Shown in pieces: positions 26,685 through 35,620 of a DNA stretch of 64,000 nt. Within the stretch, counting starts at the first letter, position 1. The number at the start of each line of letters is the position of its first letter. Below the pieces are notes generated by a model. That model saw nothing but the letters and a program-made list of their open reading frames with translations, searched no databases and was not told where the DNA came from. The stretch is from Parvibaculaceae bacterium Mf 1.05b.01 (lineage in GTDB: Bacteria > Pseudomonadota > Alphaproteobacteria > Parvibaculales > Parvibaculaceae): positions 686,496-750,495 of the forward strand of contig BAOK01000002.1 in NCBI GenBank assembly GCA_000509225.1. Direction: 5' to 3'. A program made the position numbers and the translations under genes.

Positions 26685-26711
26685 AAGGCGGGGTTATAGC
26701 CCCGCCTTTTT
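26685..26711 (+). terminator. Intrinsic terminator after the hydrolase operon
   Basis: AAGGCGGGG-ttatag-CCCCGCCTT with a following T-run forms a strong stem of 9 bp. It ends the three-hydrolase operon and may also serve the convergent SDR gene. Confidence 0.92.
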
Positions 26712-26768
26712 GTTGGTTCCGCTGGCAGCTTACATGCCACCGCCGAATTCTTCTTTTCCGGGTGTCGG

Positions 26769-27548
26769 CTACATGCCGCCACCAACTTGGCTTGCACCAC
26801 CATCACACGGGACACAGGCGCCCGTGGTATAGGCGCTGGCACGGGATGCGAGGAAGATCGCAACGCCTGCAATGTCTTCGGGCTGGCCGATGCGCTTGCG
26901 CGGGTTGGCGGCCGCAATCTCATCGCCAAGGGTGGCAAGGGTCGCGGCCATCATGTGGCTCTGGAATGGACCTGGCGCGATGCAGTTCACAAGAATGTCG
27001 TCGGTTGCCAGACGCTGAGCCAGGTGACGGGTCAGCATGATCATGCCCGCCTTAGAGGATGAGTAAGCGTAGGTCTCAAGCATAGGCGGGTTGATGCCAT
27101 TGATTGATGCTGTGTTGATGATCCGCGCAGGCGCCTCGTAGGTTGACGCCTTTTTGAGGAGTGGCAACATTTTCTGGATCAGAAAGAAGGGGCCCTTGAT
27201 ATTGATGTCAAAGACCTTGTCCCAACCGCTTTCTGCATAGTCTTCCAAGGGTTCGCCCCAGGCTGCACCCGCATTATTCACAAGAATGTCGACCTTCTCT
27301 TCGCGCTTGGCGATTTCTTCTGCGAACTTTGTCACGCCCTCAACGGTGGACAAGTCACCTGGGATAGAGATGCAGGTGCCGATTTCGCTCAGGCGGGCGG
27401 CTGTGGCGTCGCAGGCTTCTGCCTTCCGCGCGGTGATATACACTTTGGCGCCGTTTTCCACATAGCCTTGTGCGATCATTTCACCAATGCCGCGGGAGCC
27501 GCCGGTGACGATGGCGACCTTGCCGCTAATGTCGAAGAGGTTTTTCAT
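26769..27548 (-). CDS. SDR-family oxidoreductase
   Basis: A 259-residue classical SDR. The cofactor loop is TGGSRGIGEM near residue 16 and TARKAEAC after strand 2 favours NADP(H). NNAG is at about 91. The catalytic Ser is in NTASINGI and YSSSK is the YxxxK pair. The end reads VPCDGGASQVGGGM. The overall pattern is like gluconate 5-dehydrogenase or 3-oxoacyl reductase members; the true substrate is unknown. It is convergent with the hydrolase operon and shares the intergenic terminator. Confidence 0.9.
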   Translation of the reverse strand: MKNLFDISGKVAIVTGGSRGIGEMIAQGYVENGAKVYITARKAEACDATAARLSEIGTCISIPGDLSTVEGVTKFAEEIAKREEKVDILVNNAGAAWGEPLEDYAESGWDKVFDINIKGPFFLIQKMLPLLKKASTYEAPARIINTASINGINPPMLETYAYSSSKAGMIMLTRHLAQRLATDDILVNCIAPGPFQSHMMAATLATLGDEIAAANPRKRIGQPEDIAGVAIFLASRASAYTTGACVPCDGGASQVGGGM

Positions 27549-27708
27549 ATTTGGTCCCTGTCATTTATGTACGTGTTTCCGGACGGAAAACCGCCAAGAC
27601 TGATTTGGCACTTTTCCTGGAAACATTTGATTGCCTATCGCAACCTGATTTTGATGGCGGGCACGCTATCACGGCGGCGGCGACTCGTGAAATGCGAATC
27701 CTGGTAAC

Positions 27709-28635
27709 TCAGGTGAAACTACTTTCAACAAACCTGATCGTGTCATCCACGCGTTCTATGGCCCATTTGAAGATGCTGGGGCGTTCCTCTGGCGCATCCA
27801 GCATCTCAATCTGAGCCATGAGATCGAGAATGCGTGAAAGGGATTGCCAATGGGGTGGTAGAGGTCCAGCTGCGGTTTCGTAGGCCGCGATGAAGGCATC
27901 GTCGAACCCTGTGGGTTGGTAGGCGCGAGGGCGGAGCATGTTGGCGATATCCGTGAGCGGTGTGCCCGCGTGGGCAAATTCCCAATCAAGCACGGCGGCG
28001 AGTTCTCCATGATGGATCATCATGTTTGGCGGGTTGAAGTCGCTGTGAACGAGGCAGGCGCGTTTTGGAAGTTGATCGAGCAACGGTGCTGCCCATTGAG
28101 AGAATTCCTGTAAATGTTCGGTCCGGTCTGGCCCCAGGCGTTTGCCCGCGCGGGCCTCTAGTGCAGGCCCGACAAAAGACAGAAAACTCTCTTTTCCACT
28201 GGGGAAGGGCTTCTCAACTTTAAGGTCGTGCCCGAAAAAGCCAGTCTCTGGAAATTCTATCTGGTGGATGTTTGCGAGGACCTCTCCTACCTGGCTCCCA
28301 AGTTTTGCAGGGTTTCGGCATTGCTGATCAAGCGTGTGGTCCAGCGTCTCCCCGTTTATCCAGGACAGCACCAGAAATGGATGCGTGGTGTCTGATCCAT
28401 CATGAAGCACTTTGGCAACGGGTATCTGTCCTTCAAGATTTCGAAGGATGTCTCGTTCCATCCGACAGGTACTTTGCCCGCGGGCATGGAGACGCAGAAC
28501 CGCATTGAAGGGTTCGACTTTCAAGCTCAGCGCATAATTGGAGTTGATCCTGCCGCCGCTGAGGAGGGTTGTTTGCTCCAACGCATCTGATCCGAACCTG
28601 GGTCGGATCAGCGCTTCGATTTCATTGTCGGACAA
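27709..28635 (-). CDS. Phosphotransferase/kinase of the APH family
   Basis: A 308-residue aminoglycoside-phosphotransferase-fold kinase. The catalytic loop reads LVHSDFNPPNMMI (HxDxxxxN) near residue 195 and the metal-binding loop AVLDWEFAHAG follows. The N-terminal lobe shows LLSGGRINSNYAL. In hosts of this kind such kinases often act on choline, homoserine or other small alcohols or on acyl-CoA related steps; resistance is not implied. The start is uncertain: the TTG at 28635 has no clear ribosome site and the frame stays open upstream into the GNAT gene. It is the last gene of a three-gene operon. Confidence 0.82.
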   Translation of the reverse strand: MSDNEIEALIRPRFGSDALEQTTLLSGGRINSNYALSLKVEPFNAVLRLHARGQSTCRMERDILRNLEGQIPVAKVLHDGSDTTHPFLVLSWINGETLDHTLDQQCRNPAKLGSQVGEVLANIHQIEFPETGFFGHDLKVEKPFPSGKESFLSFVGPALEARAGKRLGPDRTEHLQEFSQWAAPLLDQLPKRACLVHSDFNPPNMMIHHGELAAVLDWEFAHAGTPLTDIANMLRPRAYQPTGFDDAFIAAYETAAGPLPPHWQSLSRILDLMAQIEMLDAPEERPSIFKWAIERVDDTIRFVESSFT

Positions 28636-28673
28636 TTCAATGAACGCGTGGCGACGTTCCTGGTTGCGATCGG

Positions 28674-29126
28674 TCAGGGGACCGTCCTCTTGCTCATAAG
28701 CATATGGCCAGTTGGCGCAAAGCCGCGGCGCTCATAGATGCCGCGTGCGCGGGCGTTGGTCTCGGTCACTTCCAGGTGGAGATAAGCGAGCTCCAGTTCT
28801 TTTGCTTGGGCGTCGGCAAAGCGCATGATTTCCGTGCCGCCGCCGGATCCTCGGAACTCTTCTTTGAGAAACAGCTCGTCAATGAAACCGTCCTTGCCGC
28901 CATAATACATGGAGAAGCCGATGGTGAGGATGAGGTAGCCAGCTGGTTGCCCTTCCGCCTCCACGATCCAGACCCTCACAGCCGGATCTCCTTTGACCAG
29001 TTGATCCAGGGCGGGTCCGTGAAGCGTTGGGTCATAAGTGAGACCGTCGAAGGCATAATAGGCGCGCACCAGCTCTTCGATGAGCTGTCTGTCACCTGGG
29101 GTTATCGGCCTGAAGGTGAAACTCAT
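28674..29126 (-). CDS. GNAT family N-acetyltransferase
   Basis: A 150-residue acetyltransferase. Key blocks are FIDELFLKEEFRGSGGGTEI, with the acetyl-CoA-binding R-G-S-G-G-G loop, and EVTETNARARGIYERRGFAP, the typical end of the fold. It begins SFTFRPITPGDRQLIEELV. Its ATG overlaps the agmatinase stop by 4 bp, so the two are translationally coupled. An acetyltransferase next to agmatinase suggests polyamine acetylation (putrescine is the agmatinase product), but this is only an inference from context. Confidence 0.86.
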   Translation of the reverse strand: MSFTFRPITPGDRQLIEELVRAYYAFDGLTYDPTLHGPALDQLVKGDPAVRVWIVEAEGQPAGYLILTIGFSMYYGGKDGFIDELFLKEEFRGSGGGTEIMRFADAQAKELELAYLHLEVTETNARARGIYERRGFAPTGHMLMSKRTVP

Positions 29127-30088
29127 GGCCGTCTCGCATAGAGGGCGAGGAGCTGATAGGCGATGGTGGCACCTGCAAGGGCTGTTATCTCGCCAATGTC
29201 ATAGGCGGGTGCCACTTCCACGACATCCATGCCGACAAGGTTGATGCCTTCAAGGCCCCGCAGGATATCAAGTGCGTGACGGGTCGTCAGGCCGCCGACA
29301 CAGGGCGTACCTGTTCCGGGAGCATAGGCTGGGTCGAGACAATCAATATCAAAGGTGAGGTAGACAGGGTTGGTGCCGACAGCCTTCTTGATTTGATCAG
29401 CAATTGTCCTGGCATCAGACCTACATGTCGCGGCGGCATCCAGAATATTGAAGCCATGGGATTTGGGGTTGTGGGTTCTGAGACCCACCTGGATGGAACG
29501 TTCAGGAACAATGAGGCCCTGTTCTTTGGCGTGATAGAACATGGTGCCGTGATCGATGCGGCCTTCTGCATCTTCCCAGGTGTCTGAATGCGCATCGAAA
29601 TGGATGAGTGAGAGAGGACCGTGCTTTGCCGCATGAGCCTTAATCATCGGAAAAGAAATGAAATGATCTCCGCCGATGGTGAGCATAGCGGTACCTGCTG
29701 CCAGAATGTCTGCGGCGTGGGTCTCCAGCCGATCGATCCAGGTTTCAGGTCTACCGGGATCAAAAACACAGTCCCCCCAATCGGCAATTTTCAATTGGTC
29801 TAGGGGATTGAAATCCCAGCCTTGCGGTTGGTCCCATGCGAGGTTGACGGAGGCTTGGCGGACGGCGCGTGGCCCAAGCCGGGCGCCGGGGCGGCCGGTG
29901 GTTGCCAGATCAAAGGGCACGCCTGATATCGCGATATCAAACTCTGCCAGGTCGCGGGTGTACTGACATCGCAGGAAGCTTGTCGCGCCAGCATAGGTGG
30001 CCTCATATGAGCCACCGTAGGGCGACTTACGCGTGAATGCGGCATCGCCCAATTCTTCGCCTATCAGGGATGGGTCATAGTCAGCCAT
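29123..30088 (-). CDS. speB: Agmatinase (ureohydrolase)
   Basis: A 321-residue Mn-dependent ureohydrolase that cleaves agmatine to putrescine and urea. All metal motifs of the arginase superfamily are seen: GGDHF near residue 140, FDAHSDT near 165 and DIDCLDPAYAPGTGTP near 247. The early DLATTGRPGARLGPRAVR is typical of agmatinases. Its short N-terminal extension and length fit SpeB rather than arginase. It is first in an operon with a GNAT and an APH kinase. Guanidinobutyrase or another ureohydrolase is a possible alternative. Confidence 0.9.
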   Translation of the reverse strand: MADYDPSLIGEELGDAAFTRKSPYGGSYEATYAGATSFLRCQYTRDLAEFDIAISGVPFDLATTGRPGARLGPRAVRQASVNLAWDQPQGWDFNPLDQLKIADWGDCVFDPGRPETWIDRLETHAADILAAGTAMLTIGGDHFISFPMIKAHAAKHGPLSLIHFDAHSDTWEDAEGRIDHGTMFYHAKEQGLIVPERSIQVGLRTHNPKSHGFNILDAAATCRSDARTIADQIKKAVGTNPVYLTFDIDCLDPAYAPGTGTPCVGGLTTRHALDILRGLEGINLVGMDVVEVAPAYDIGEITALAGATIAYQLLALYARRP

Positions 30089-30151
30089 TGGTCTCTCCTC
30101 TGCGGGTAGAATGAGACATGTGGCCGCTTCTGGGAAGAGGGAAGGGAAGTC

Positions 30152-30706
30152 TTATCCCGTTATCTGTTGTGCATTTTTAACACTGGGCACACCCCAGCCA
30201 AGGTCGACGAACTTACGCTCTTCCAGTTCTTTTGCGAACTTGAGGCCATCGGAACCCTCTTCTGCATCGTAACCAACTGTTTCCATCATATGATTGACGC
30301 AAACGAATTTTGGCAAGCTGCGCCGGTCAGGTGCGATGGGCAGGGTCAGGGTTTCCAATCGTGCGATTTTCCCTGACGGGTGCTGATTGTGTGCCATGTG
30401 ATACATGCCGCACGGCAGTGATTGCATGGTCTTAAAATCATGCAGCACATCGAAGCCCTGATTGGCGGGGGTGGTGGCCCTCAGGTCTACACCTGTAATG
30501 TCGGTCTTCATACGGGATATGACGCCAGTACCTGCCATCCGGCAGATAATTCTTCCATCTTCATGCAACTCCCAGAAAGTAATGTCCGGTAGAGCAGCCG
30601 GGATCATTACGAAGTCGAACTCGCGTGGGCTGGGCGCACCGGTCTTGGCGACCGACTTCCAATAGGCCAGCACTTGATTGAAATGGAGAGAGTTGAAGGT
30701 CGTCAC
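30152..30706 (-). CDS. PAS_5 (DUF1457) family protein
   Basis: A 184-residue protein with a PAS-like fold of the PAS_5 family common in alphaproteobacteria. It reads REFDFVMIPAALPDITFWEL, then GRIICRMAGTGVISRMKTDI, followed by IARLETLTLPIAP and VNHMM. There is no output domain, so it may be a stand-alone sensor or partner protein. It stands between the agmatinase operon and the acyl-CoA dehydrogenase, followed downstream by an intergenic gap. No ligand is known. Confidence 0.8.
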   Translation of the reverse strand: MTTFNSLHFNQVLAYWKSVAKTGAPSPREFDFVMIPAALPDITFWELHEDGRIICRMAGTGVISRMKTDITGVDLRATTPANQGFDVLHDFKTMQSLPCGMYHMAHNQHPSGKIARLETLTLPIAPDRRSLPKFVCVNHMMETVGYDAEEGSDGLKFAKELEERKFVDLGWGVPSVKNAQQITG

Positions 30707-30776
30707 GCATCACCCACCAGTTTTAAGAAGATTGCGGTGGCAGTATGCGTGTCCAATTCTTGCCAGAATACAAACA

Positions 30777-30804
30777 AAAGCCCCGATGTTTCCATCGGGG
30801 CTTT
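30777..30804. terminator. Intrinsic terminator after the acyl-CoA dehydrogenase
   Basis: GCCCCGATG-tttc-CATCGGGGC is a perfect 9-bp stem with A/T tracts on both sides, lying between the acyl-CoA dehydrogenase stop and the PAS_5 gene. Confidence 0.9.
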
Positions 30805-30843
30805 GAAGTCTCATCGGTGAAACTTGATGATAGACGGAAGGGT

Positions 30844-32703
30844 CTATGCGACGAACGCGTCTTCCTCGAGTTTCATAATGTCCTCGGACCCGAGCTCAAT
30901 GCGCTCAAGATAAGCTGCTGTGTTCGGCACTTCCCGTTCCAGCCAGAACTTCGCGAGGACAAGTTTGCGGTTGTAGAAATCTGCGTTGCCTTCGCCTGCT
31001 GCAAGCTTTGCGAGGGCAACTTTTGCCATCTGAGCCCACATCCAGCCGAGTGACACCACGCCAAAGATGTTCATCATTTCGTATGAGGCAGCGCCTGCAT
31101 TGTCGAAATTCTTCGGTGCGTTTTCCATGAGCCATCCGGCGGCCTTGCCCATGCGCTCATATCCAACCTTTAATGGTTCGATATAGGGCTTCATGGCTTC
31201 GTCACCTTCATTTTCTTTGATGAAAGCTTCGATCTTACCGAAGAAGGTCATTGTCGCGCGGCCACCCTTGGCGGTCATTTTCCGACCGACAAGATCAAGC
31301 GCCTGAACGCCGTTGGCGCCCTCATAGACCTGATTGATCCGGGCGTCGCGGACGAACTGCTCCATGCCGTGGTCGCGGACATAACCGTGTCCCCCAAAGA
31401 CCTGCATGGACGCGTTTGCTGCGTCAAAGCCTTTGTCTGTGAAGTAGCCCTTGATCACTGGTGTCAGCAGCTGGCTGAGATCAGCGGCTTCTTCCCGTTC
31501 CTTCTCATCAGCAGCATTGTTTTGCACGCTGAAAAGCATGGACACATACATGGCAAGTGCCCGGGCGCCTTCCACAAAGGATCGTGACTGCAACAGCAGA
31601 CGACGCACGTCGGGATGCACGATGATTGGGTCAGCTGACTGATCGGGATTCTTTGCGCCCGTGAGCGAACGACCAGCCGTGCGTTCCAGTGTGTAGGCCG
31701 CGCCGTTCTGCACGGCAACCTCGCCAACGGCGATGCCCTGGATGCCAACACCCATGCGGGCGCCGTTCATCATGCCAAACATGCCGGCCATGCCGGACGA
31801 TTTGGATTTTACTTCTTTCCCGTCTGCAGTCTTTTTGACTTTCTGCGGCGCGCCACCCAGCTTGTAGGCGACTGCATTGTCGAAGTTCAGGACGCAGGTA
31901 GCGTTGCCTTTGATGCCCATCTTCTTTTCGATGGAGCCGGTGGAAACACCGTTGCGCTGGCCCAGTTCACCTGTTTCAGGGTCGACAATGAATTTCGGCA
32001 CCATGAAGAAGTTCACGGTCGACAAATCGTTGGCGAGCTTGCCGTCTTCGTCGGGAATTTTTGCAATCACCATGTGAACGATATTGTCGGTCATGTCGTG
32101 ATCGCCACCAGAGATGAAGATCTTTGTGCCGTTCATGCGGTATGTGCCGTCTTCCTGCTCAACCGCATTGGTCCGCATGAGCTTCAGGTCCGTGCCGCAA
32201 TGAGGCTCTGTGAGACACATGGTGCCTGTCCACTCACCCGCGACCATCTTCGGCACGACATGTTCCTTCATCCAGTCTTCACCGGTTGCATGGAGTGCGC
32301 CGTAAGCCGCGTTGGTCAGGCCTGGATACATTGTGAAGGCCTGGTTCGCTGACGATCCCATTTCAGAGAAAGCGAAGGTGATGACAGATGGGAGACCTGC
32401 GCCGCCCATTTCTTCGGATGCACCGAGGCGGTTCCAGCCGTCTTCGCAGTATTTCTGGAATGCTTCTTTGAAGCCTGGAGGTGTGCGAACGACACCATTT
32501 TCCAAAACACAGCCGTGTTCGTCACCGACCTGGTTCAGGGGCTGCAATACTTCTTCACAGAATTTCGCGCCGCCTTCGAGAATGGCTCCGGTCATATCGG
32601 GGGTTAGGTCTTCGAAACCGGGCAAGTCGGAGCGTTTGTCGATTTCAAGAAGTTCGTGGAAGAGGAACATGAAGTCCTCAACAGGCGCCTTATAAGATGG
32701 CAT
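30844..32703 (-). CDS. Acyl-CoA dehydrogenase with DmdC-like C-terminal extension
   Basis: A 619-residue FAD enzyme that introduces the alpha-beta double bond into an acyl-CoA. The N-terminal MPSYKAPVEDFMFLFHELL, the middle block MCLTEPHCGTDLKLMRTNA and the flavin/substrate region KIFISGGDHDMTDN are found in the longer acyl-CoA dehydrogenases (DmdC/FadE-like) of alphaproteobacteria. The C-terminal helical extension is present to the end. The probable catalytic base is in the helix around QVYEGANGVQALDL. It lies 167 bp downstream of the enoyl-CoA hydratase gene on the same strand. Substrates could be long-chain acyl-CoA or methylmercaptopropionyl-CoA. Confidence 0.9.
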   Translation of the reverse strand: MPSYKAPVEDFMFLFHELLEIDKRSDLPGFEDLTPDMTGAILEGGAKFCEEVLQPLNQVGDEHGCVLENGVVRTPPGFKEAFQKYCEDGWNRLGASEEMGGAGLPSVITFAFSEMGSSANQAFTMYPGLTNAAYGALHATGEDWMKEHVVPKMVAGEWTGTMCLTEPHCGTDLKLMRTNAVEQEDGTYRMNGTKIFISGGDHDMTDNIVHMVIAKIPDEDGKLANDLSTVNFFMVPKFIVDPETGELGQRNGVSTGSIEKKMGIKGNATCVLNFDNAVAYKLGGAPQKVKKTADGKEVKSKSSGMAGMFGMMNGARMGVGIQGIAVGEVAVQNGAAYTLERTAGRSLTGAKNPDQSADPIIVHPDVRRLLLQSRSFVEGARALAMYVSMLFSVQNNAADEKEREEAADLSQLLTPVIKGYFTDKGFDAANASMQVFGGHGYVRDHGMEQFVRDARINQVYEGANGVQALDLVGRKMTAKGGRATMTFFGKIEAFIKENEGDEAMKPYIEPLKVGYERMGKAAGWLMENAPKNFDNAGAASYEMMNIFGVVSLGWMWAQMAKVALAKLAAGEGNADFYNRKLVLAKFWLEREVPNTAAYLERIELGSEDIMKLEEDAFVA

Positions 32704-32870
32704 GGCGTCGTGTCCTCAATTTTCAAAATTGTCAGTAAGCGGGCCGAATTCTATTCGTCCGTACGCATTTGTCGAGCAGATTCGACGCTTTATTGCCCCT
32801 AAGAGTCCAGCAAAAATCGTAGGTTCCCCCACGAAAATCAGGGCTTTTCCGGAATTGTGATCTGAGACAA

Positions 32871-33680
32871 TCAAGTATTTTGATAATTCGGCGCTCGTTT
32901 TCCCAGAAATGCGCTGATCCCCTCACGAAAATCCTCCGTTTGGGCGCAGAGAATCTGGTTGCGGTCTTCCATGGCGACAGCGGCTTCCAGGCTCCCGGCG
33001 TCGACACTCATATTGAGACATTCCTTGGTGAGCCGAAGGCCGAGGGGTGTGGTTGTCAGCATTTCGTCAAGATAGGGCTGCACCGCTTCTGTGAGTTTAT
33101 CATCCGGTACGACTTCTGAGACGAGCCCAACCCGTTCCGCACGGGACGCGTTGATGAAGCGTCCGGTCATCATGAGTTCGCTGGCGACAGAAACACCTAC
33201 CAAACGCGGCAGAAAATAGCTGACGCCAATATCGCAGGCAGAGAGGCCAATGCGGATGAAAGCGGCGTTCATGCGCGCGCTTTCGCCGGCAATGCGAATG
33301 TCGCTGGCAAGCGCCAAGGCAAAGCCGCCACCACAGGCGGGCCCATGTACCAAAGAGATGATGGGTTGGGGGGCACGCCGCATGCGCATGACAATCTCGC
33401 TGATCCGCCGTTGGCCCACCAGGCCTGCTTGTGGGCTGGAGGTCGTGTCTGTTTCAGGTGTGTTGGATCGATCCTTCAGATCGAGGCCTGCGCAGAAAGC
33501 GCGACCTGCACCGCGAAGCACGACCACCCTCACGCTATGATCCATATAAAGTCCCCCAAAATAGTCGAGCAGGTCAGTGACGAGTTCTGGGTTCATGGCA
33601 TTAAGCGCATCGGGGCGGTTCATGGTGACCCAATCGACAGCGCCCTGTTTTTCGATTTTCAATGTCTTGTATGTAGTCAT
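32871..33680 (-). CDS. Enoyl-CoA hydratase/isomerase family protein
   Basis: A 269-residue crotonase-fold enzyme. The oxyanion-hole segments are GAGRAFCAGLDLKD near residue 60 and VHGPACGGGFALALASDIRI near 112. The residue pattern around NAAFIRIGLSACDIGVSYFL resembles hydratases that use one Glu/Asp differently from the classical pair, so exact activity is uncertain. The ATG at 33680 follows GGGAGGAT; the ORF extends upstream without a good start. It pairs with the acyl-CoA dehydrogenase downstream for fatty acid or related beta-oxidation. Confidence 0.9.
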   Translation of the reverse strand: MTTYKTLKIEKQGAVDWVTMNRPDALNAMNPELVTDLLDYFGGLYMDHSVRVVVLRGAGRAFCAGLDLKDRSNTPETDTTSSPQAGLVGQRRISEIVMRMRRAPQPIISLVHGPACGGGFALALASDIRIAGESARMNAAFIRIGLSACDIGVSYFLPRLVGVSVASELMMTGRFINASRAERVGLVSEVVPDDKLTEAVQPYLDEMLTTTPLGLRLTKECLNMSVDAGSLEAAVAMEDRNQILCAQTEDFREGISAFLGKRAPNYQNT

Positions 33681-33723
33681 GCCAATATCCTCCCGGCCAT
33701 GAATTGGTTGTTGGAATTTCTGA

Positions 33724-34065
33724 TCAGCGGTGGCGGGCGATCTGATCCAGCTCGCGCTGAAGCTCTGGATCCATGTTGAGCCAGCGCAGCGCTGTTCGGC
33801 TGTCTTCGTCCTGACGCACAATGTCGGCTTGAAACGGAGAAAGAGTTTCTGTGCCTGACCAGCCTACAAATCCGGTGACGAGGCTGCCGACGGCGCCACC
33901 GCTGTGGAAATGGTCAATTGCCGCGCCGCCAACCGACCAATCACGGACGATGTAGGCAAAGCCCTCTGTTTCCACCCTGAGCCAGGGCTGGTTTGCCCGG
34001 ATGTGGAGACGGCGTTCTTCCTGGAGGCGGCGCGCCCAGGAGAGGACTGCGGTTTCACTCGACAT
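33724..34065 (-). CDS. PilZ-like c-di-GMP-binding protein
   Basis: A 113-residue protein with the two c-di-GMP motifs of PilZ domains: RxxxR (RLHIR, near residue 19) and D/NxSxxG (DWSVGG, near residue 42). It ends with a helix (LNMDPELQRELDQIARHR). Single-domain PilZ proteins act as adaptors that change motility, secretion or polysaccharide production when c-di-GMP rises. The ATG at 34065 follows GAGGAT. It lies directly upstream of the enoyl-CoA hydratase on the same strand, with no obvious functional link. Confidence 0.78.
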   Translation of the reverse strand: MSSETAVLSWARRLQEERRLHIRANQPWLRVETEGFAYIVRDWSVGGAAIDHFHSGGAVGSLVTGFVGWSGTETLSPFQADIVRQDEDSRTALRWLNMDPELQRELDQIARHR

Positions 34066-34234
34066 CAAACATCCTCAACGGGTCTAAGATTGGCCTGGTT
34101 GGTCATATTCTCGCATTTTGGCACGTCTGGCTCGTGTTCGAAACGGTCATATTAAGGACTGGGCCGTCTTCTCAAGTTCCTCTATAAAGCGGCTTCCTGA
34201 GATGAAACTGTCTCCAGACCAAAGCGAGAATTCC

Positions 34235-34636
34235 ATGGCCGACACGCAACCCATTATGATTGAAGTAGGGGCGGGTGAGTTGATCGATAAAATCACCATC
34301 CTCACCATTAAATCCGAACGGATGAGCGACGAAGCCAAACTGAAGAATGTTCGTTATGAACTGGACGTTTTGAGTGCTGCGCGTGATGTGGCTCTTGAGG
34401 ACACGGCGGAGCTGCAAAAACTCACAGCGGCATTGAAGGAAGTGAATGAAGCGCTTTGGGTCATCGAAGATGATATTCGCGAATGTGAGCGCGATAAGGA
34501 TTTCGGTGAAAAGTTCGTGGCGCTGGCCCGGGCCGTCTATGTGACCAATGACAAACGCGCGGCAATCAAGAAGGACATCAATCTGGCGACCGGCGCGCAG
34601 GTGATTGAAGAAAAGTCCTACACCGAGTTTGACTGA
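34235..34636 (+). CDS. DUF6165 family protein
   Basis: A 133-residue protein of the DUF6165 family. The conserved opening is MIEVGAGELIDKITILTIKS, and the rest is helical with KEVNEALWVIEDDIRECERDK, FVALARAVYVTNDKRAAIK and the DUF6165 end KSYTEF. The ATG at 34235 was chosen because family members begin shortly before the EVxxGELIDKxTIL block; an upstream ATG at 34202 is possible. These proteins are often next to LPS or glycosyltransferase genes, and here the convergent GT9 gene overlaps the 3' end by 19 bp. Function is unknown. Confidence 0.85.
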   Translation: MADTQPIMIEVGAGELIDKITILTIKSERMSDEAKLKNVRYELDVLSAARDVALEDTAELQKLTAALKEVNEALWVIEDDIRECERDKDFGEKFVALARAVYVTNDKRAAIKKDINLATGAQVIEEKSYTEFD

Positions 34637-35568
34637 GTATTGAGAGCGGCGTTCACCACGTCATAGACGCGATCCGCCGAGAGACCCTGCAGGTCTTCTA
34701 CCTCAATCGCATCAAAGCGATCTGTTTTGATGCCGGTCTTCTCCACGGTTGTGTGTGATCCGAAAAGGGCAAGGCCAGGCTTTCCCACATGGGCGGCAAG
34801 GTGGGATGGGCCCGTATCGTTGCCGACGATGTAGCCCGCTGCTTTCACAACGCCTGCCAGATCGAACCAGTCCAGAAATGATCCGCCGGTAAGTGTCGTG
34901 CCAGGAATGGTGGCGCAAAGCTCCATCTCATCGGGGCCTGGCACAGTGACCACTTGCTTTCCGTCTGCAATGAGACGTGCGGCGAGTTCCTTGTAAAACG
35001 GCCAGCGTTTGTGGGGGAGAGAGGCGGAAGAGCCTGGCACAAGAAGGATGAAACCTGATTGAAGCCCCGCCTCTTCCAGAAGATCGTCCACATCGTTTGC
35101 CATCCAGCTGACATTAGGATGTAGCGTGTGCTTACAGGTCAGACCTGCGTCGCGGAGCTGTCCCTCCAGCCGGCGCAGGCTGTGGATGGATTTTGGGTCT
35201 TTTGCTTTATGGGGGTGGGAACATCCAGGCGCGGTGCCCGACCATTCGGCATGTGGCAATATCCAACGGAAATAGTCCGCAGTGCGCGACGAGTTTTGCA
35301 GATCATAGACTCGGTTGATGTTGAGCGCACGAAGCGCGCGCCGCAGGGCCCACATTTTGTCGAGCCGCCAGCGGCGATCGCGGGGGTCGCGGATCACATT
35401 GTCGACCCAGGGGCAGCGTTCCATGATTTTGCCGTAGGCAGGTTCTGTCAGGACGGTGATTTGGTCATCTGGGTGATGATCACGAATGTCATGGAGCGCA
35501 CCTTCGCTCTGCATCACATCGCCAAAGGCGCCATGCTTGATGATCAGGATATTTTTTGTGCTGCCCAT
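34618..35568 (-). CDS. Glycosyltransferase family 9 (heptosyltransferase-like)
   Basis: A 316-residue GT-B enzyme of family 9, which adds heptose or other sugars to the LPS core at the cytoplasmic face of the inner membrane. The N-terminal block NILIIKHGAFGDVMQSEGAL and the C-terminal nucleotide-sugar block YIVGNDTGPSHLAAHVGKPG, then LFGSHTTVEKTG, are diagnostic. The middle shows GFILLVPGSSASLPHKRWP. It is convergent with the DUF6165 gene, with which it shares a 19-bp overlap. The sugar acceptor is not determined. Confidence 0.92.
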   Translation of the reverse strand: MGSTKNILIIKHGAFGDVMQSEGALHDIRDHHPDDQITVLTEPAYGKIMERCPWVDNVIRDPRDRRWRLDKMWALRRALRALNINRVYDLQNSSRTADYFRWILPHAEWSGTAPGCSHPHKAKDPKSIHSLRRLEGQLRDAGLTCKHTLHPNVSWMANDVDDLLEEAGLQSGFILLVPGSSASLPHKRWPFYKELAARLIADGKQVVTVPGPDEMELCATIPGTTLTGGSFLDWFDLAGVVKAAGYIVGNDTGPSHLAAHVGKPGLALFGSHTTVEKTGIKTDRFDAIEVEDLQGLSADRVYDVVNAALNTQSNSV

Positions 35569-35620
35569 GGGCCTGTCATAACAAGCTGGGGGCGGTCGCG
35601 AAACCTAGAACATGCATGGT

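Noticed and set aside
27709-28635. Antibiotic resistance gene because of the APH family
   Set aside because: Such kinases are common metabolic enzymes; nothing in context suggests resistance.
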